From: Spongilla lacustris
Lineage: Eukaryota > Porifera > Demospongiae > Spongillida > Spongillidae
NCBI GenBank assembly: GCA_949361645.1
Contig: OX442415.1
Coordinates: 6,126,023-6,190,022, forward strand
Direction of reading: 5' to 3'
Length of the DNA: 64,000 nt
The notes below the pieces were generated by a model. It worked only from the letters and a program-made list of their open reading frames with translations. It had not been told where the DNA came from and made no database searches. Of this stretch, positions 35,553 to 45,868 are shown in pieces. The first letter of the stretch is position 1; the number at the start of each line of letters is the position of its first letter. The translations under genes were made by a program, and so were the position numbers.

Positions 35553-36372
35553 CAGTGATGCCGCGGCCAGCTTTTGACAATCCAGTCACGTTCACGGCTG
35601 GCCGTTTGGATATAGACGGTCACGTTCACGGTCAAATATGGACCGTATGATTTCAATACGGTCACGTACACGGCTGGCCGTCAACCGTCAAAATTTTAAT
35701 ACGGTCACGGACGGTCATTATTTATGCTATAGAAGTTTGGCATGCACGTATCAATAGAAATGGTTCATGTACGGTATGCATGGGCATAGCAAAACAAGTG
35801 TGAAAGAACAGATTCAATTAACTAAAGGTTTTATTGCATCTGAGAAAGAGTATCCTCCATCTTCACAATGAGTCTCAACTGGGAGAAAACTCGCTTGTAC
35901 GTGGAATCGCATAATCATGGCAAGTCGCGTCCCCAGACTCACATTCGGCAGCAGCGGATGCATATTACGAATACATATCAGGCTGGGGACGAGACTATGT
36001 CATGGCGAGGGGGACAACTTAAATAGGCAAATGTCGTCTTTCCAAGAACCTTTGAGGATAAGCCACCTGATAGCGCGGTGAAGTCTGCAGCAAACCCACC
36101 CGACTGTCACCAACACGTGGCTATGGAACTATTTAAATTTTTATTACGCAGGGAAAAAATCCACTGCACGTGACGCTAGTGACGTGATAGGCTTAATGGA
36201 CCGTCAAAAGTTCTGACGGCCACGGACGGCCAGCAAATAAATTTGACGGCCAATTATTTTTCACGGTTTAATCACGTGATCGGTAAGCTTCCCGGTCACG
36301 GTCACGGTCGGCCGTCAAAAACCGTCAAATGAATACGGTCACGGACGGTCCGTGCTGGCCGCGGCATCACTG
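35553..36372. mobile_element. hAT-type non-autonomous transposon, perfect 19-bp TIRs
   Basis: CAGTGATGCCGCGGCCAGC at the left is exactly inverted at 36354-36372. TTTGCACC flanks both sides (35545-35552, 36373-36380). Clusters of ACGGTCACGG and GACGGCC motifs stand inside both ends, as expected of transposase-binding subterminal repeats. No transposase. A MULE-like MITE lies inside at 35922-35997. Confidence 0.92.
35922..35997. mobile_element. Small MITE of the TAGTCTCG group, nested in the hAT element
   Basis: AAGTCGCGTCCCCAG at the left pairs with CTGGGGACGAGACTA at the right. The 9-bp flanks AATCATGGC and TGTCATGGC agree at seven positions, fitting an aged duplication. Confidence 0.65.
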
Positions 36373-36653
36373 TTTGCACCCAAGGAAGCTTGAACTTGAC
36401 TCTATTATCCGCCCTTGAATTCTGTTAAAACACTCTGTCACTGTATACTAATTAATTGTGTTTGTATATAAATGTATAACCTACCTAAATATGTAGTATT
36501 TTTCATGTGCCATTAATTCATATAAGACTAAGCAGCCATTGAATCAGAAGCATTGCTTTTTTTTTTAAAGCGAAGTCGAAGATCGATTTAGATTGCATAG
36601 CAAAACGACATGTTAGGTTTAGCCCCTTCCCCTCTTTTCATATCAGGCAGCTC

Positions 36654-37770
36654 TAAGGTTGAAACCTGTTAGTTTAGAAAAAACCGGTTGTAACAGGTTA
36701 TTAAAATTAAAAAAACCGGTCGGTTAAGGTATTTGTTTACCGGTCGGTTAAGGTTGTTCATTTTAAAACAACCGGTAATTTCCGGTTAAAAAATTAATTA
36801 TCAATTTTTTATGCAATTATCCGTTTATTATTGATGGCCAAAAGCTAAACAAGCACAACCGCGGACTTTGCCACATGGCAAGTAAGGTGATATCACTGAT
36901 ATGGTCCGCGGCGTACTCCAATCACGTCCCTGATCTCGCTGCGTACGACAAGCAGTGTGCGAGGACTCACCATTACGGTGAATTATTGTGAGGCTCGCGT
37001 AACTCCTCTATAAAACACCAACCGGTGGGTTGAGGTTGTTCAAAATTTCTAACAACCGGTTGAGGCGGTTATATAATTATTTAGCCAAAATATAACCAGT
37101 TGAGGTGATTCTCGCAATCGGTTAACCGCCGGTTAACCGGTTAACCGGAGCTCCGGAACAACCGGTTTCAAGCCTTAGGCCACTCCAATAAGATTCCTTG
37201 TTTCCCATTTCAATAGGACATACAAGGCATGCGGGCGGGCGGTTCATTATTCATTATTCATTATTATAAATTGATACACGTCTTTAATCACAGTAAAAAG
37301 TTAAACGACACTAAAGAAGCTCTTTACGGAAGGTTGCTCAACAGCTCACACGCCCATGCCACTAGAAGATTCTATGCGAAGCACGGTCATGTAACGGAAC
37401 GTGACGTCACGTCACGTAAATGTATATAATCCCTTTATTCTATTATGTATGTGGTGCCCATCTCCGCTTTAACTATATAAATCTATCCAGGACTCTAAAG
37501 ATGTGCTTGGAAGACGTGGTCGAATAGAATCTACGAAAAAAATCACGAAAGGAGTGTTCTACTTCACTGACACATAGAATATTCCAAGGAAGTAAAGTAG
37601 TTTTTCTAGACAAACACGCAACAGAGACGTTCAGATAGCCATTTTTTATGTCTATGATTAATATAATAATGTTACGTGACACGTGATCTAATAATGGATG
37701 AAAACATGCGGTACCAAATAATGGTGCGGGCGGGAAATGGGAAACAAGGAATCTTACTGTAGTGGCCTTA
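36654..37770. mobile_element. Composite hAT-like element, TAAGGCCACT family
   Basis: The 8 bp GGCAGCTC stand on both outer sides (36646-36653, 37771-37778). The right end reads GGAATCTTACTGTAGTGGCC then TTA; its inverted partner GGCCACTCCAATAAGATTCC starts at 37178. Between 36659 and 37170 a second element with TTGAAACC/GGTTTCAA ends and many ACCGGT/GGTTAAC motifs seems to have been inserted into the left TIR. Confidence 0.65.
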
Positions 37771-37778
37771 GGCAGCTC

Positions 37779-38692
37779 ACCTTGGAAGGTCGCATGAAAT
37801 TGTATTGCTCAACTTGTTTATTTTTCGGTTGTGAGTGTTACATGATGTACATGTATCTGCAAACTATTAATTCTTTTGTGTTGCCAAATCAATGTTTTCA
37901 AAAGCTTCCGCGCAAAGCGCGGGAGGGGGCACATCCCCCTCCCGCACCCTCCCCCTTTTGGTCGCCCACTTTGGGTCCACATTGTTTTTTTTCGAACCCC
38001 CCCTTTTCCTGACCTGGCTACGGGCTTGGAAGACGTCGGCGGAATATCTGTGTTACAACACCGACCATTTTTGCTGGCAGCTGGTGCACCGTTGGCCTGA
38101 TATAGCACATTTGCATCGTATGCACTTCGCGTATTCGCCGTTGCAGGGACAACAACGCTTTGAACCACTAACCTTTTGCTGACTTTGTGGTAATTTGTGG
38201 TTGCTTGTCATGCCCGCAAACTTGTATTGATCATGAGCCGTAGCTAGAAACACCGCACCGCCATCACGGGTGTAATTTATTATTTTAATTTTTAAATTTT
38301 TGAATATTAATTTAACTATAGATCGTTGTACATGTAAAACAAATAAATATGTGGATAAAAATTTCAGTTTACATGTAGTGATGGTTTACTGAATTTCATT
38401 GTGGAACAAGTGTCAAGAGGTGGATGATCATGAATTCTGTTATACAATAAAGTTAAACTGCTGTATTGGGCATCTGTGTGTGTGCATTCGTGCATGTATG
38501 TTGTGTAGTTTGCAGATTCATTTTCTTTAAAATTAATCAGATGAAAATATTTGAATGTTACACTGATTGGATACACCCATCTTCACAATTTTATATTGAA
38601 CAAAATATTTTAAAATTATATTCACAACAGGATAAATGGACATACACAAATACACAAAATGCTAACTATATCTTCCCTACATCACTTTGACT
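37779..38692. other. No gene recognised
   Basis: Contains CTGGCTACGGGCTTGG (38015), an end motif shared with 33445 and 35209, and a hairpin-like CCCCCTCCCGCACCCTCCCC phrase. No supported gene. Confidence 0.4.
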
Positions 38693-39352
38693 GATGCGAG
38701 GATGGCAATTGCATTAGCTTGTACCAGGTGAATGTTCAGCCACCCGTAGAGTTCAGTAAGAACCACTGACTTTGCCTTGGATGAGCAAGTGGCTAGTCAA
38801 GAAGCAGGCTGGTAGATAGACTCCAAAGCCTCCTTTCCTGAGGCTCCATACAACTCCACTACTAATGGTACAAAGACCCAATTCAGTTCATTACATTTGG
38901 CGTCATTAGAGAAGTGGTTTCTCAGCTCAGTGGTTAATGCAGCTACTCCTGTTGTCATACTCGCTTCCAGAAGAGTTATTGAATTAAGCAGAGATGTGAC
39001 AGACAGGTCAAAAGCTGCTGGCTTGCCCAAGGCCCAGTTTGTAACCAAAAGGTCAGCTGGATAGGTGTGGCTGTGATTGGTGAGATTGCTACTCATTTCC
39101 ACCTGGACACCCAGATGAGCTCGCCAGCAGGACTCCACAAGGACATCACTGATGGCCAAGTGGGTCCAAGGCAATCTCAGGGCACAGTGGGCAACATGTA
39201 CCATAGGAAAGGTCCAGGCCAAGCCACCACTTGATGGCAACCTGAAATTGGGAAGGGTCAAGATGGAGTCCAAGACCTTCTGACGGAGTAACAGACAGCC
39301 ATGAACCTGCATGAGGGGAGGAAACAGACAGCAAGCGAGCCTTGTCAGCAAT
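38693..39352 (-). pseudogene. Non-LTR retrotransposon copy, 3' part, split by the LTR element
   Basis: Minus-strand frames correspond residue by residue to the CCHC-endonuclease ORF at 32306-33427: SPHAGSWLSVTPSEGLGLHL, CPLCPEIALDPLGHQ, then PADLLVTNWALGKPAAFDLS and a C-terminal tail. A frameshift separates finger and endonuclease. The other half lies at 44217-44610 beyond the LTR element. Confidence 0.85.
39348..39352. repeat. Target-site duplication (left)
   Basis: GCAAT, repeated at 44212-44216; five bases, as usual for Ty3/gypsy insertions. Confidence 0.93.
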
Positions 39353-39606
39353 TGTTATGATGATGTGCTAATTGGGAGGACACTAATGCGCACCCCTCTG
39401 ACTAGAGGAGCGCCGCTCTTTGTTACATGCATGCACCTTTGCGCACAACGACACCCGCACCTTTGTGTATTGTGTTATTGTGTTAGGCAAGTATATAACC
39501 TGCACTGTTTCTCTGTACTGGATCCTGTATTCTTGAGTGCTATCATTTCCTGTTTGTTTTGCTACCGATCTCATACATTCCGCGTCCAACGTTGAGGAAC
39601 ACGACA
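39353..39606 (+). repeat. 5' LTR
   Basis: 254 bp, TGTTATGATG...CACGACA. A TATATAA at 39492-39498 is a candidate promoter box; no AATAAA is present. Confidence 0.97.
39492..39498 (+). promoter_or_regulatory. Candidate TATA box in the 5' LTR
   Basis: TATATAA placed about 110 bp before the LTR end; the same heptamer is in the 3' LTR (44097-44103). The transcription start is not known. Confidence 0.45.
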
Positions 39607-39614
39607 GGACAAGG

Positions 39615-39632
39615 TGGCGTAGTCGGCAGGAT
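39615..39632 (+). promoter_or_regulatory. Primer binding site for tRNA-Ser
   Basis: TGGCGTAGTCGGCAGGAT is complementary to the 3' end of animal tRNA-Ser (ending in CGACTACG plus CCA). It starts 8 bp after the LTR. Confidence 0.85.
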
Positions 39633-39655
39633 CAGATCGGAGTAAAATATACAGA

Positions 39656-42600
39656 ATGTCGGAAACAGCGCAGTTGATCGCGCTGCTGCAACAGCAGTTG
39701 GAGGCACAGAAAAAACAGACTGAAGCTCTGGCCGAAGCACAGCGGAAACAGACGGAAGCCCTCATTGCGGTGCTCACCCGCGAAGCCGATAGGCCCCCCC
39801 GCGATCTCGAGTTTCCCGCAGCAGCGATTCCCAGTTTCGTGCCTTTCGACTCAACAGCGGAACTCTGGACAGACTACTGGGCGCGTTTCCTGACCTTTTT
39901 GGGTGCAAATTCGGTCCCGCAAGAGAAGAGAGCTCAGGTATTCCTGACGAACCAGTCGCGAGTCACCTACAAACTTCTCAGCAACCTAGCTTCTCAACAG
40001 TCACCACCCGCCAGCGTCAACGACCTGAGTCTGGAACAGATAGAAGCGTTCATGAAGGAGCAGTTCGACCCCACCCGTTACGTCGTCAGGGAACGTTTTA
40101 AATTTTGGAGTGAAATGCGTCGTAAGCCCGGTGAGACGATCCAGGAGCTGGCGGCACGCATCCGTCAAGATGCAGTCACCTGCGATTTCCCACGCATCAA
40201 AGATCCATTAGACGAGGCCCTCCGCACCCGTTTCATGTGCTCTGTGGGCAACGAGGCGATCCTCAAGGCTCTTTTCAGAGTGAACGACGGGGAGCTCACC
40301 TTCGCCAAAGCCATAGCCATCGCTGTGGAAACTGAAGAAGCTGCCGAAGTGGCTAAAGAGACGGTTTATGGATCTAAGCCAAATCCCAGCCCAGTGAACC
40401 AAATTCGGCCTCCAGGAAGACAGAATCGGGGACGAAAAGGTGGACCAGATTTCACCTATGGTACCTGCCCCCGCTGTGGGAAGAATGATCACAAAGCGGC
40501 TGAGTGTCCATTCATAGATGCAGTCTGCTACTTCTGCGACAAGACGGGGCATCTCGAGGTGGTTTGCCTTAAAAAGAAGAAGAGCGAACAGCAGTCAGTG
40601 AATGCTATTAAGCAGCGGATCCAGACAGTGAAAGAAGCCAAAGCTGTCCCTCAACTGAAGCAGGTAATCAAAGTGAACAGGGAGACGTTCACTTTTGAGG
40701 TTGATACAGGTGCTGGGGACAACTTCTGTGCAGAAGCCACATGGAAGAAGCTGGGAAGACCAGCACTAACCCGAGCAACAAGCTGCTATGAAGTTGCAAA
40801 TGGTCAGCCCCTCCCAACATTGGGAGTATTTACTGCATCTGTGGCACTTCAGGAAGATGGAAGTTCCAGCATACCCCTGAACTTCACGGTAGCCAAAATC
40901 CCAAAGCTTAATCTCCTGGGACGTGACGCCATTGTCAAGCTAGGCATCAATGTCTCAGCTCTGATGGGTGTGCATTCTGAGGCTCAACAGAATTTCTCTG
41001 TTAAAACCATTCATTCACCCGAAGCAGACCTGGCTCTGCAAGAGGCTTGCAAGAAGCTATGTCAGGAGTTCCCGGACCTTTTCAAGACTGAGCTGGGGTG
41101 TCTCAAGGACTTTCAACTGGAGGTGAAATTCAAGCCTAGTATGAAACCTGTTTTCTGCAAGCCTCGTGTGGTTCCTTTCTCAATCCAAGACGACCTCTGC
41201 AAAGCCTACGATGCAGGAATGGCTAAGGGTGTCTGGCAACCTATCCAGTTCAACAATTATGGCACTCCAGTTGTACCTATCCGCAAAGCAGCCCTTCCTG
41301 GTCAGGCGTCACCCAAACTGAGAGTCTGTGGGGACTATTCCGTTACAGTAAACCCTCAGCTAGAACCACATCGTTACCCCATGCCACGTCCAGAGGACCT
41401 AATGCAACGGTTGGGTGGCGGTCATGGGTTTACAAAGATTGACCTCGCAGATGCTTACAACCAGATTCAACTTGCACTTGAGAGTCAGAAACGGTTGGCT
41501 CTTAGTACTCATCGAGGGGTTCTTCTCCAAAAGAGACTTCCTTTTGGCATCAGCTCAGCACCAGGCTACTTCCAGGAAATCATGGATAAATTGACCAAAG
41601 ACCTCCAAGGAGTGGCAGTTTACATGGATGATATCCTGGTCAGTGGGGCAACGGCAGCCGAACATCTCCAGAACCTTCATGCTCTCCTAAGACGTCTGGA
41701 AGAAAAGGGTCTCCGTTGCCGTTTGGAGAAGTGCTCCTTCGCCCAACCTTCCATTGAGTACCTGGGACACACCCTCTCACAGAAAGGGGTAGCAAAAGGA
41801 CAAAAGGTGGATGCAGTCAAAGCGATGCCACCACCTGAAAATGTAGCTAGTCTTCGATCATTCTTGGGTTCTATACAGTTCTACAACAAGTTCCTGCCAA
41901 ACTTGGCCACCATCACAGAGCCACTTCATCGCCTCACTAAGACGGGTGTTCCATGGAGTTGGGGTAAAGAACAAGCAGACGCTTTTCTGAAGCTAAAGGA
42001 CCTTCTTGGTGCAGACACTGTATTGGCACATTTTGATCCATCTCTTCCCATTGGAATCTCCTGTGATGCCTCAGATGTCGGGGTGGGAGCTGTCCTGTTT
42101 CATCGGTACAATGATGGTAGTGAGCGCCCCATTGCAAATGCCTCTAAGACACTCACAACTACCCAGCGGGGGTACAGCCAAATACAAAAGGAAGCACTAG
42201 CCATCATCTTTGCACTGAATAAGTTCCATCAGTTTCTGTATGGACGCTGCTTTATTTTAGTCACTGATCACAAACCTCTTCTTGCCCTGTTTGGACCAAC
42301 AAAAGCAACCCCAGCCCTGGCAGCAAACAGACTGGCTCGTTGGGCCCTGATGCTCAGCCAGTACGAGTACTCCATTGAGTATCGGAAAACATCTGATCAT
42401 GGAAATGCTGATGCCTTAAGTCGCCTTCCTGCTGGTCCAGATACAACATTTGATGATGGGGAAGAGGAAGCAGATGTGGACACAGTTTGTATAATCAATA
42501 CCATCAGTTTGCAGTTGAATCCCTTGGAACCTGGTGTGCTGGCTAAAGAATCTAGCAAAGATCCCACCATCTCCAATGTCATGCGATACACCAGAGAAGG

Positions 42601-43915
42601 CTGGCCTCAGAAAGGGGGATTAGAAGAAGACACTACCTTGGTGATATTTCAGAAGCTGGCAGTTTCTCTTTCCACAGCTCATGGATGCCTCCTGTATGGT
42701 TCTAGAGTGGTTATTCCCTCAAATCTTCGACCTCAAGTTCTACAGCTTCTACATCTGGGACATTTCGGCATGCAAAGGATGAAGCAACTTGCCCGTACTG
42801 CTGTCTACTGGCCTCACATTGATGCTGACATTGTAGATCTCTGCCACAAGTGCACTACATGTGCAGAGCACCAATCAAACCCACCCAAATCGGCCAACCA
42901 TCCATGGATGCTCCCAGAGAAACCCTGGAGCCGAGTACATATAGATCATGCAATTAACTTCCTGGGCACCAACTGGCTAGTTCTCATAGATGCCTACTCA
43001 AAATATCCTTGCATTCATCCAACGACATCTACATCCTCTAAGTCAACAACTGAGCTGCTAGAGCAAGACTTTGCCCATTTTGGATACCCACACACCATTG
43101 TCTCAGATAATGCATCACCATTCTCATCTGAGGAGTTTCAGGCGTGGTGTAGGGAGAGGGGCATTATTCACTTGACGGGTGCCCCATATCATCCAGCCAC
43201 AAATGGAGCAGCAGAGCGTTTGGTGCAGACTTTCAAACAGTCTCTCTCAAAATCCTCTCTACCACCTCGGGCGGCACTGCAAGAGTTCCTAATGCAATAC
43301 CGACGGACACCATTGGCTGAAGGGTACTCGCCAAGTGAACTTCTAAATGGCCGCCAGATCCGAACCCAGATTGATGCTCTACTTCCATCTCCAGCACACA
43401 TGGCTCAAGGTCGACAGGCCAAGGCAGCAGCACAGTCCCAAGCCAAGGAGCCTCCTCAGCTAGTGGCTCCCATCTACACTGTGGGCACTCCCTGCTATGC
43501 TCTATACTGTGGCCCCAGACGTGAAAGAGATCCTAGATGGGTTCCAGCAGTGGTTACCAAGGTGTTTGGTTCTCGCAGTGTGAATGTGAGAGTGTTTCCT
43601 CGTGGTGGAACCTGGAGACGCCACATTGAGCAGCTGCGACCACGTTATGGTGTGGATCAAGATGCAGACCCAGGAGAAGTGCCAGCTTCGGCCGGCATAC
43701 TGAAGGGAGATCCCCTTGTGCAAGAAACAGCTGAAACTACTCCTGTCATTGCCTTGAATTCTGAGGTAGCAGCACCCTGCACGACAATGGAAACCTCTGG
43801 TCCATCACAGGAGCCTGGGCAGTCAAAGCGTCAAAACCCTCGTTGGCCAACAGGTGACCAATATGGTCCAGACAACCCACGTCGCTCATCCAGAAAGAAA
43901 CCACATGGACAATGA
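39656..43915 (+). CDS. Gag-Pol polyprotein, Ty3/gypsy type
   Basis: 1419 codons without interruption. An N-terminal coiled coil with EAQ-KQTEAL repeats (residues 1-45) precedes a retrotransposon gag domain (about 55-215). Two CX2CX4HX4C zinc knuckles follow (C271-C284, C291-C304). The retropepsin has D350-T-G and the LLGRDAI motif near 418. The reverse transcriptase has D596 and Y656-M-D-D; the RNase H starts with D804. The integrase has an HHCC region (about 1030-1070), D1097, D1151, E1187 (35 residues between the last two) and a GPY/F-like end with HIEQLRPR. No chromodomain and no env. Gag and Pol are one frame, so no frameshift is needed. The layout resembles animal K02A2.6-like gypsy elements (inference). 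Confidence 0.97.
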   Translation: MSETAQLIALLQQQLEAQKKQTEALAEAQRKQTEALIAVLTREADRPPRDLEFPAAAIPSFVPFDSTAELWTDYWARFLTFLGANSVPQEKRAQVFLTNQSRVTYKLLSNLASQQSPPASVNDLSLEQIEAFMKEQFDPTRYVVRERFKFWSEMRRKPGETIQELAARIRQDAVTCDFPRIKDPLDEALRTRFMCSVGNEAILKALFRVNDGELTFAKAIAIAVETEEAAEVAKETVYGSKPNPSPVNQIRPPGRQNRGRKGGPDFTYGTCPRCGKNDHKAAECPFIDAVCYFCDKTGHLEVVCLKKKKSEQQSVNAIKQRIQTVKEAKAVPQLKQVIKVNRETFTFEVDTGAGDNFCAEATWKKLGRPALTRATSCYEVANGQPLPTLGVFTASVALQEDGSSSIPLNFTVAKIPKLNLLGRDAIVKLGINVSALMGVHSEAQQNFSVKTIHSPEADLALQEACKKLCQEFPDLFKTELGCLKDFQLEVKFKPSMKPVFCKPRVVPFSIQDDLCKAYDAGMAKGVWQPIQFNNYGTPVVPIRKAALPGQASPKLRVCGDYSVTVNPQLEPHRYPMPRPEDLMQRLGGGHGFTKIDLADAYNQIQLALESQKRLALSTHRGVLLQKRLPFGISSAPGYFQEIMDKLTKDLQGVAVYMDDILVSGATAAEHLQNLHALLRRLEEKGLRCRLEKCSFAQPSIEYLGHTLSQKGVAKGQKVDAVKAMPPPENVASLRSFLGSIQFYNKFLPNLATITEPLHRLTKTGVPWSWGKEQADAFLKLKDLLGADTVLAHFDPSLPIGISCDASDVGVGAVLFHRYNDGSERPIANASKTLTTTQRGYSQIQKEALAIIFALNKFHQFLYGRCFILVTDHKPLLALFGPTKATPALAANRLARWALMLSQYEYSIEYRKTSDHGNADALSRLPAGPDTTFDDGEEEADVDTVCIINTISLQLNPLEPGVLAKESSKDPTISNVMRYTREGWPQKGGLEEDTTLVIFQKLAVSLSTAHGCLLYGSRVVIPSNLRPQVLQLLHLGHFGMQRMKQLARTAVYWPHIDADIVDLCHKCTTCAEHQSNPPKSANHPWMLPEKPWSRVHIDHAINFLGTNWLVLIDAYSKYPCIHPTTSTSSKSTTELLEQDFAHFGYPHTIVSDNASPFSSEEFQAWCRERGIIHLTGAPYHPATNGAAERLVQTFKQSLSKSSLPPRAALQEFLMQYRRTPLAEGYSPSELLNGRQIRTQIDALLPSPAHMAQGRQAKAAAQSQAKEPPQLVAPIYTVGTPCYALYCGPRRERDPRWVPAVVTKVFGSRSVNVRVFPRGGTWRRHIEQLRPRYGVDQDADPGEVPASAGILKGDPLVQETAETTPVIALNSEVAAPCTTMETSGPSQEPGQSKRQNPRWPTGDQYGPDNPRRSSRKKPHGQ

Positions 43916-43943
43916 GAATTTTCGCCTTCTCACGGTACTTCAA

Positions 43944-43957
43944 GGCTGGCAGGGAGA
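43944..43957 (+). promoter_or_regulatory. Polypurine tract
   Basis: GGCTGGCAGGGAGA directly before the 3' LTR; the final GGCAGGGAGA has one pyrimidine. Likely plus-strand primer. Confidence 0.7.
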
Positions 43958-44211
43958 TGTTATGATGATGTGCTAATTGGGAGGACACTAATGCGCACCC
44001 CTCTGACTAGAGGAGCGCCGCTCTTTGTTACATGCATGCACCTTTGCGCACAACGACACCCGCACCTTTGTGTATTGTGTTATTGTGTTAGGCAAGTATA
44101 TAACCTGCACTGTTTCTCTGTACTGGATCCTGTATTCTTGAGTGCTAACATTTCCTGTTTGTTTTGCTACCGATCTCATACATTCCGCGTCCAACGTTGA
44201 GGAACACGACA
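43958..44211 (+). repeat. 3' LTR
   Basis: 254 bp, identical to the 5' LTR except for one base. Confidence 0.97.
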
Positions 44212-44216
44212 GCAAT
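44212..44216. repeat. Target-site duplication (right)
   Basis: GCAAT, same as 39348-39352. Confidence 0.93.
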
Positions 44217-44610
44217 GGAGGACATGTCAAGTAGAACCTTGAAGAGGTGGTCATCCAGCTTGGAGGAGAGGCTCTTTTGGGTGACTGGAGACAACAGAAT
44301 TGCCTCAGAGTTAATAGCCTCTAATGGTGGTACAAAAGAATTAAACATTTGAGTCGTTGAGACAAGGTGGTGTTGACACTGGGAGCCAAAACCCAAGGTA
44401 CAAAGTGAGGCAATCTAAGCTGCAGGGGTGTGTTGTGCGAGGGAACGCAGACCAGACCACCTCTACTCAGGCTCAGCCTAGCCTGGTGCCAGGCATGATC
44501 AGAAGTGTCCACAGCAGTACATTGTGCAAAGCACTTACGTACATCTTCATCAATATCTGAAAGGCCTTTGTGGTATGCAAAGCAGGTGTAGTGCGAGCCA
44601 GATGGATAAG
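44217..44610 (-). pseudogene. Non-LTR retrotransposon copy, 5' part, split by the LTR element
   Basis: Minus-strand pieces VDTSDHAWHQARLSLSRGGL and SPVTQKSLSSKLDDHLF match the thumb region of the ORF at 32306-33427. The reading stops at SSIA and resumes with DKARLLSV at 39352 beyond the LTR element. Confidence 0.85.
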
Positions 44611-45195
44611 TATAATAATAATAATAATCTATTGTAGAATGCTGATCTGTGCTGATCCAAGTTTGAACTGATAGCTAATAGCCACCTTCTGTTTACACCT
44701 CAGCATGCAGTGGCCTGCCTTACTGGTATGTTTTTACACAGGGGGTATGTTCTATATACTGGAACATGTGTAGCTGAAGTCAGTAAGATTAAGTAATACT
44801 GGCATGAGACAGAAGTAGTGGCCAGCCATTGTCTCATTAACCATCAACAGGGGTGGAAAATCACATTTTTCAAAACTGACAGCCAGCTATTGGGGGTCTC
44901 ATTCACATACACTTCTTTACCCGCAATTGCCATGTGCAAGCAAACATAGTACAACTATAGTAAATAAATCATGTGTTATACATAACATCTATGACTGGCA
45001 AAATGTCATCCATCGGCCTGATCATCCATCTACATACATATCTCATATAAATCCAAAATCCACATATACAATGTACATGTAAGTGTAATGTGTTCAGTCC
45101 CAAAGCACATAGAAGTACTTACACAGCAAGGGAGAGTAAGCTTCATTATTTATAACTAATATGTTTATAGTTTAGGTAGTACAAAGTGGCTTGCA

Positions 45196-45215
45196 CCCCC
45201 CCCCCCCCCCCCCCC
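45196..45215. repeat. Poly-C tract
   Basis: 20 C. Confidence 0.9.
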
Positions 45216-45544
45216 AAGTAAATAAAAACCTTGTCCACACGCTAAGTACACAATCCCCAAAGTAATATTTGCTATGCTGTTACCGATGCATATATCTGAT
45301 CAAATGTGCACCCTTTTGTTGCTGCAAAATGCACTATATGCAGTAGTTCTAAACATGTACCCTACAGTATGTCTGTTTTTAAAAATATTTTTATAGAACT
45401 ATATACATTTAAATTCATATAATTAGATGAATGCCTCGAAAACAATAAGAGTCTGAGAACCTACATCCCCCCAGTCAGGTCCACGCCCTCTAGTCACAAC
45501 ATGGTGCCTGGTAAAATTAAAATAGCAGCTGAAGTGGTCCCAAG

Positions 45545-45653
45545 TATATATATATATATATATAATTATATATATATAAAATTATATATATAATTTTATA
45601 TATATATAATTATAATTATATATATAATTATATATTATATATATATATATTAT
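45545..45653. repeat. (TA)n-rich palindromic tract
   Basis: Almost only A and T, with TATATATAAAATTATATATA and self-complementary arms. Confidence 0.9.
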
Positions 45654-45830
45654 TCATGGATGTATGTACATTGTGGTTCCTTTGGGAGTATACAACATCT
45701 TTCCTCATGCTGATGGGAGGTGAATTTGGATGCAACACCCCTCCATTTGTGTGTACTGCTTGGCATGCACTTTTTTTAGACAAAGCTGTTTGCCCATTGT
45801 ATCTCACCATACAACCTGCACCATGTTGCA

Positions 45831-45868
45831 CTGATGTACATGTACATGTACATGTACATGTACATCAG
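45831..45868. repeat. Perfect palindrome of GTACAT units
   Basis: CTGATG, five GTACAT-type units and CATCAG; 38 bp, fully self-complementary. Confidence 0.9.

Larger units (their letters stand above)
39353..44211 (+). mobile_element. Complete Ty3/gypsy LTR retrotransposon
   Basis: 4859 bp with LTRs of 254 bp (TG...CA ends), a tRNA-Ser primer site, a single gag-pol frame, a purine tract and a GCAAT duplication. No envelope frame. The LTRs differ at one base only (T at 39542, A at 44147), so the insertion is recent. Every enzymatic motif that I checked is intact, so the copy may still be able to move; expression is unknown. Confidence 0.97.

Noticed and set aside
39656..43915. Many short frames on both strands inside gag-pol
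   Set aside because: Shadows of the real gag-pol frame.
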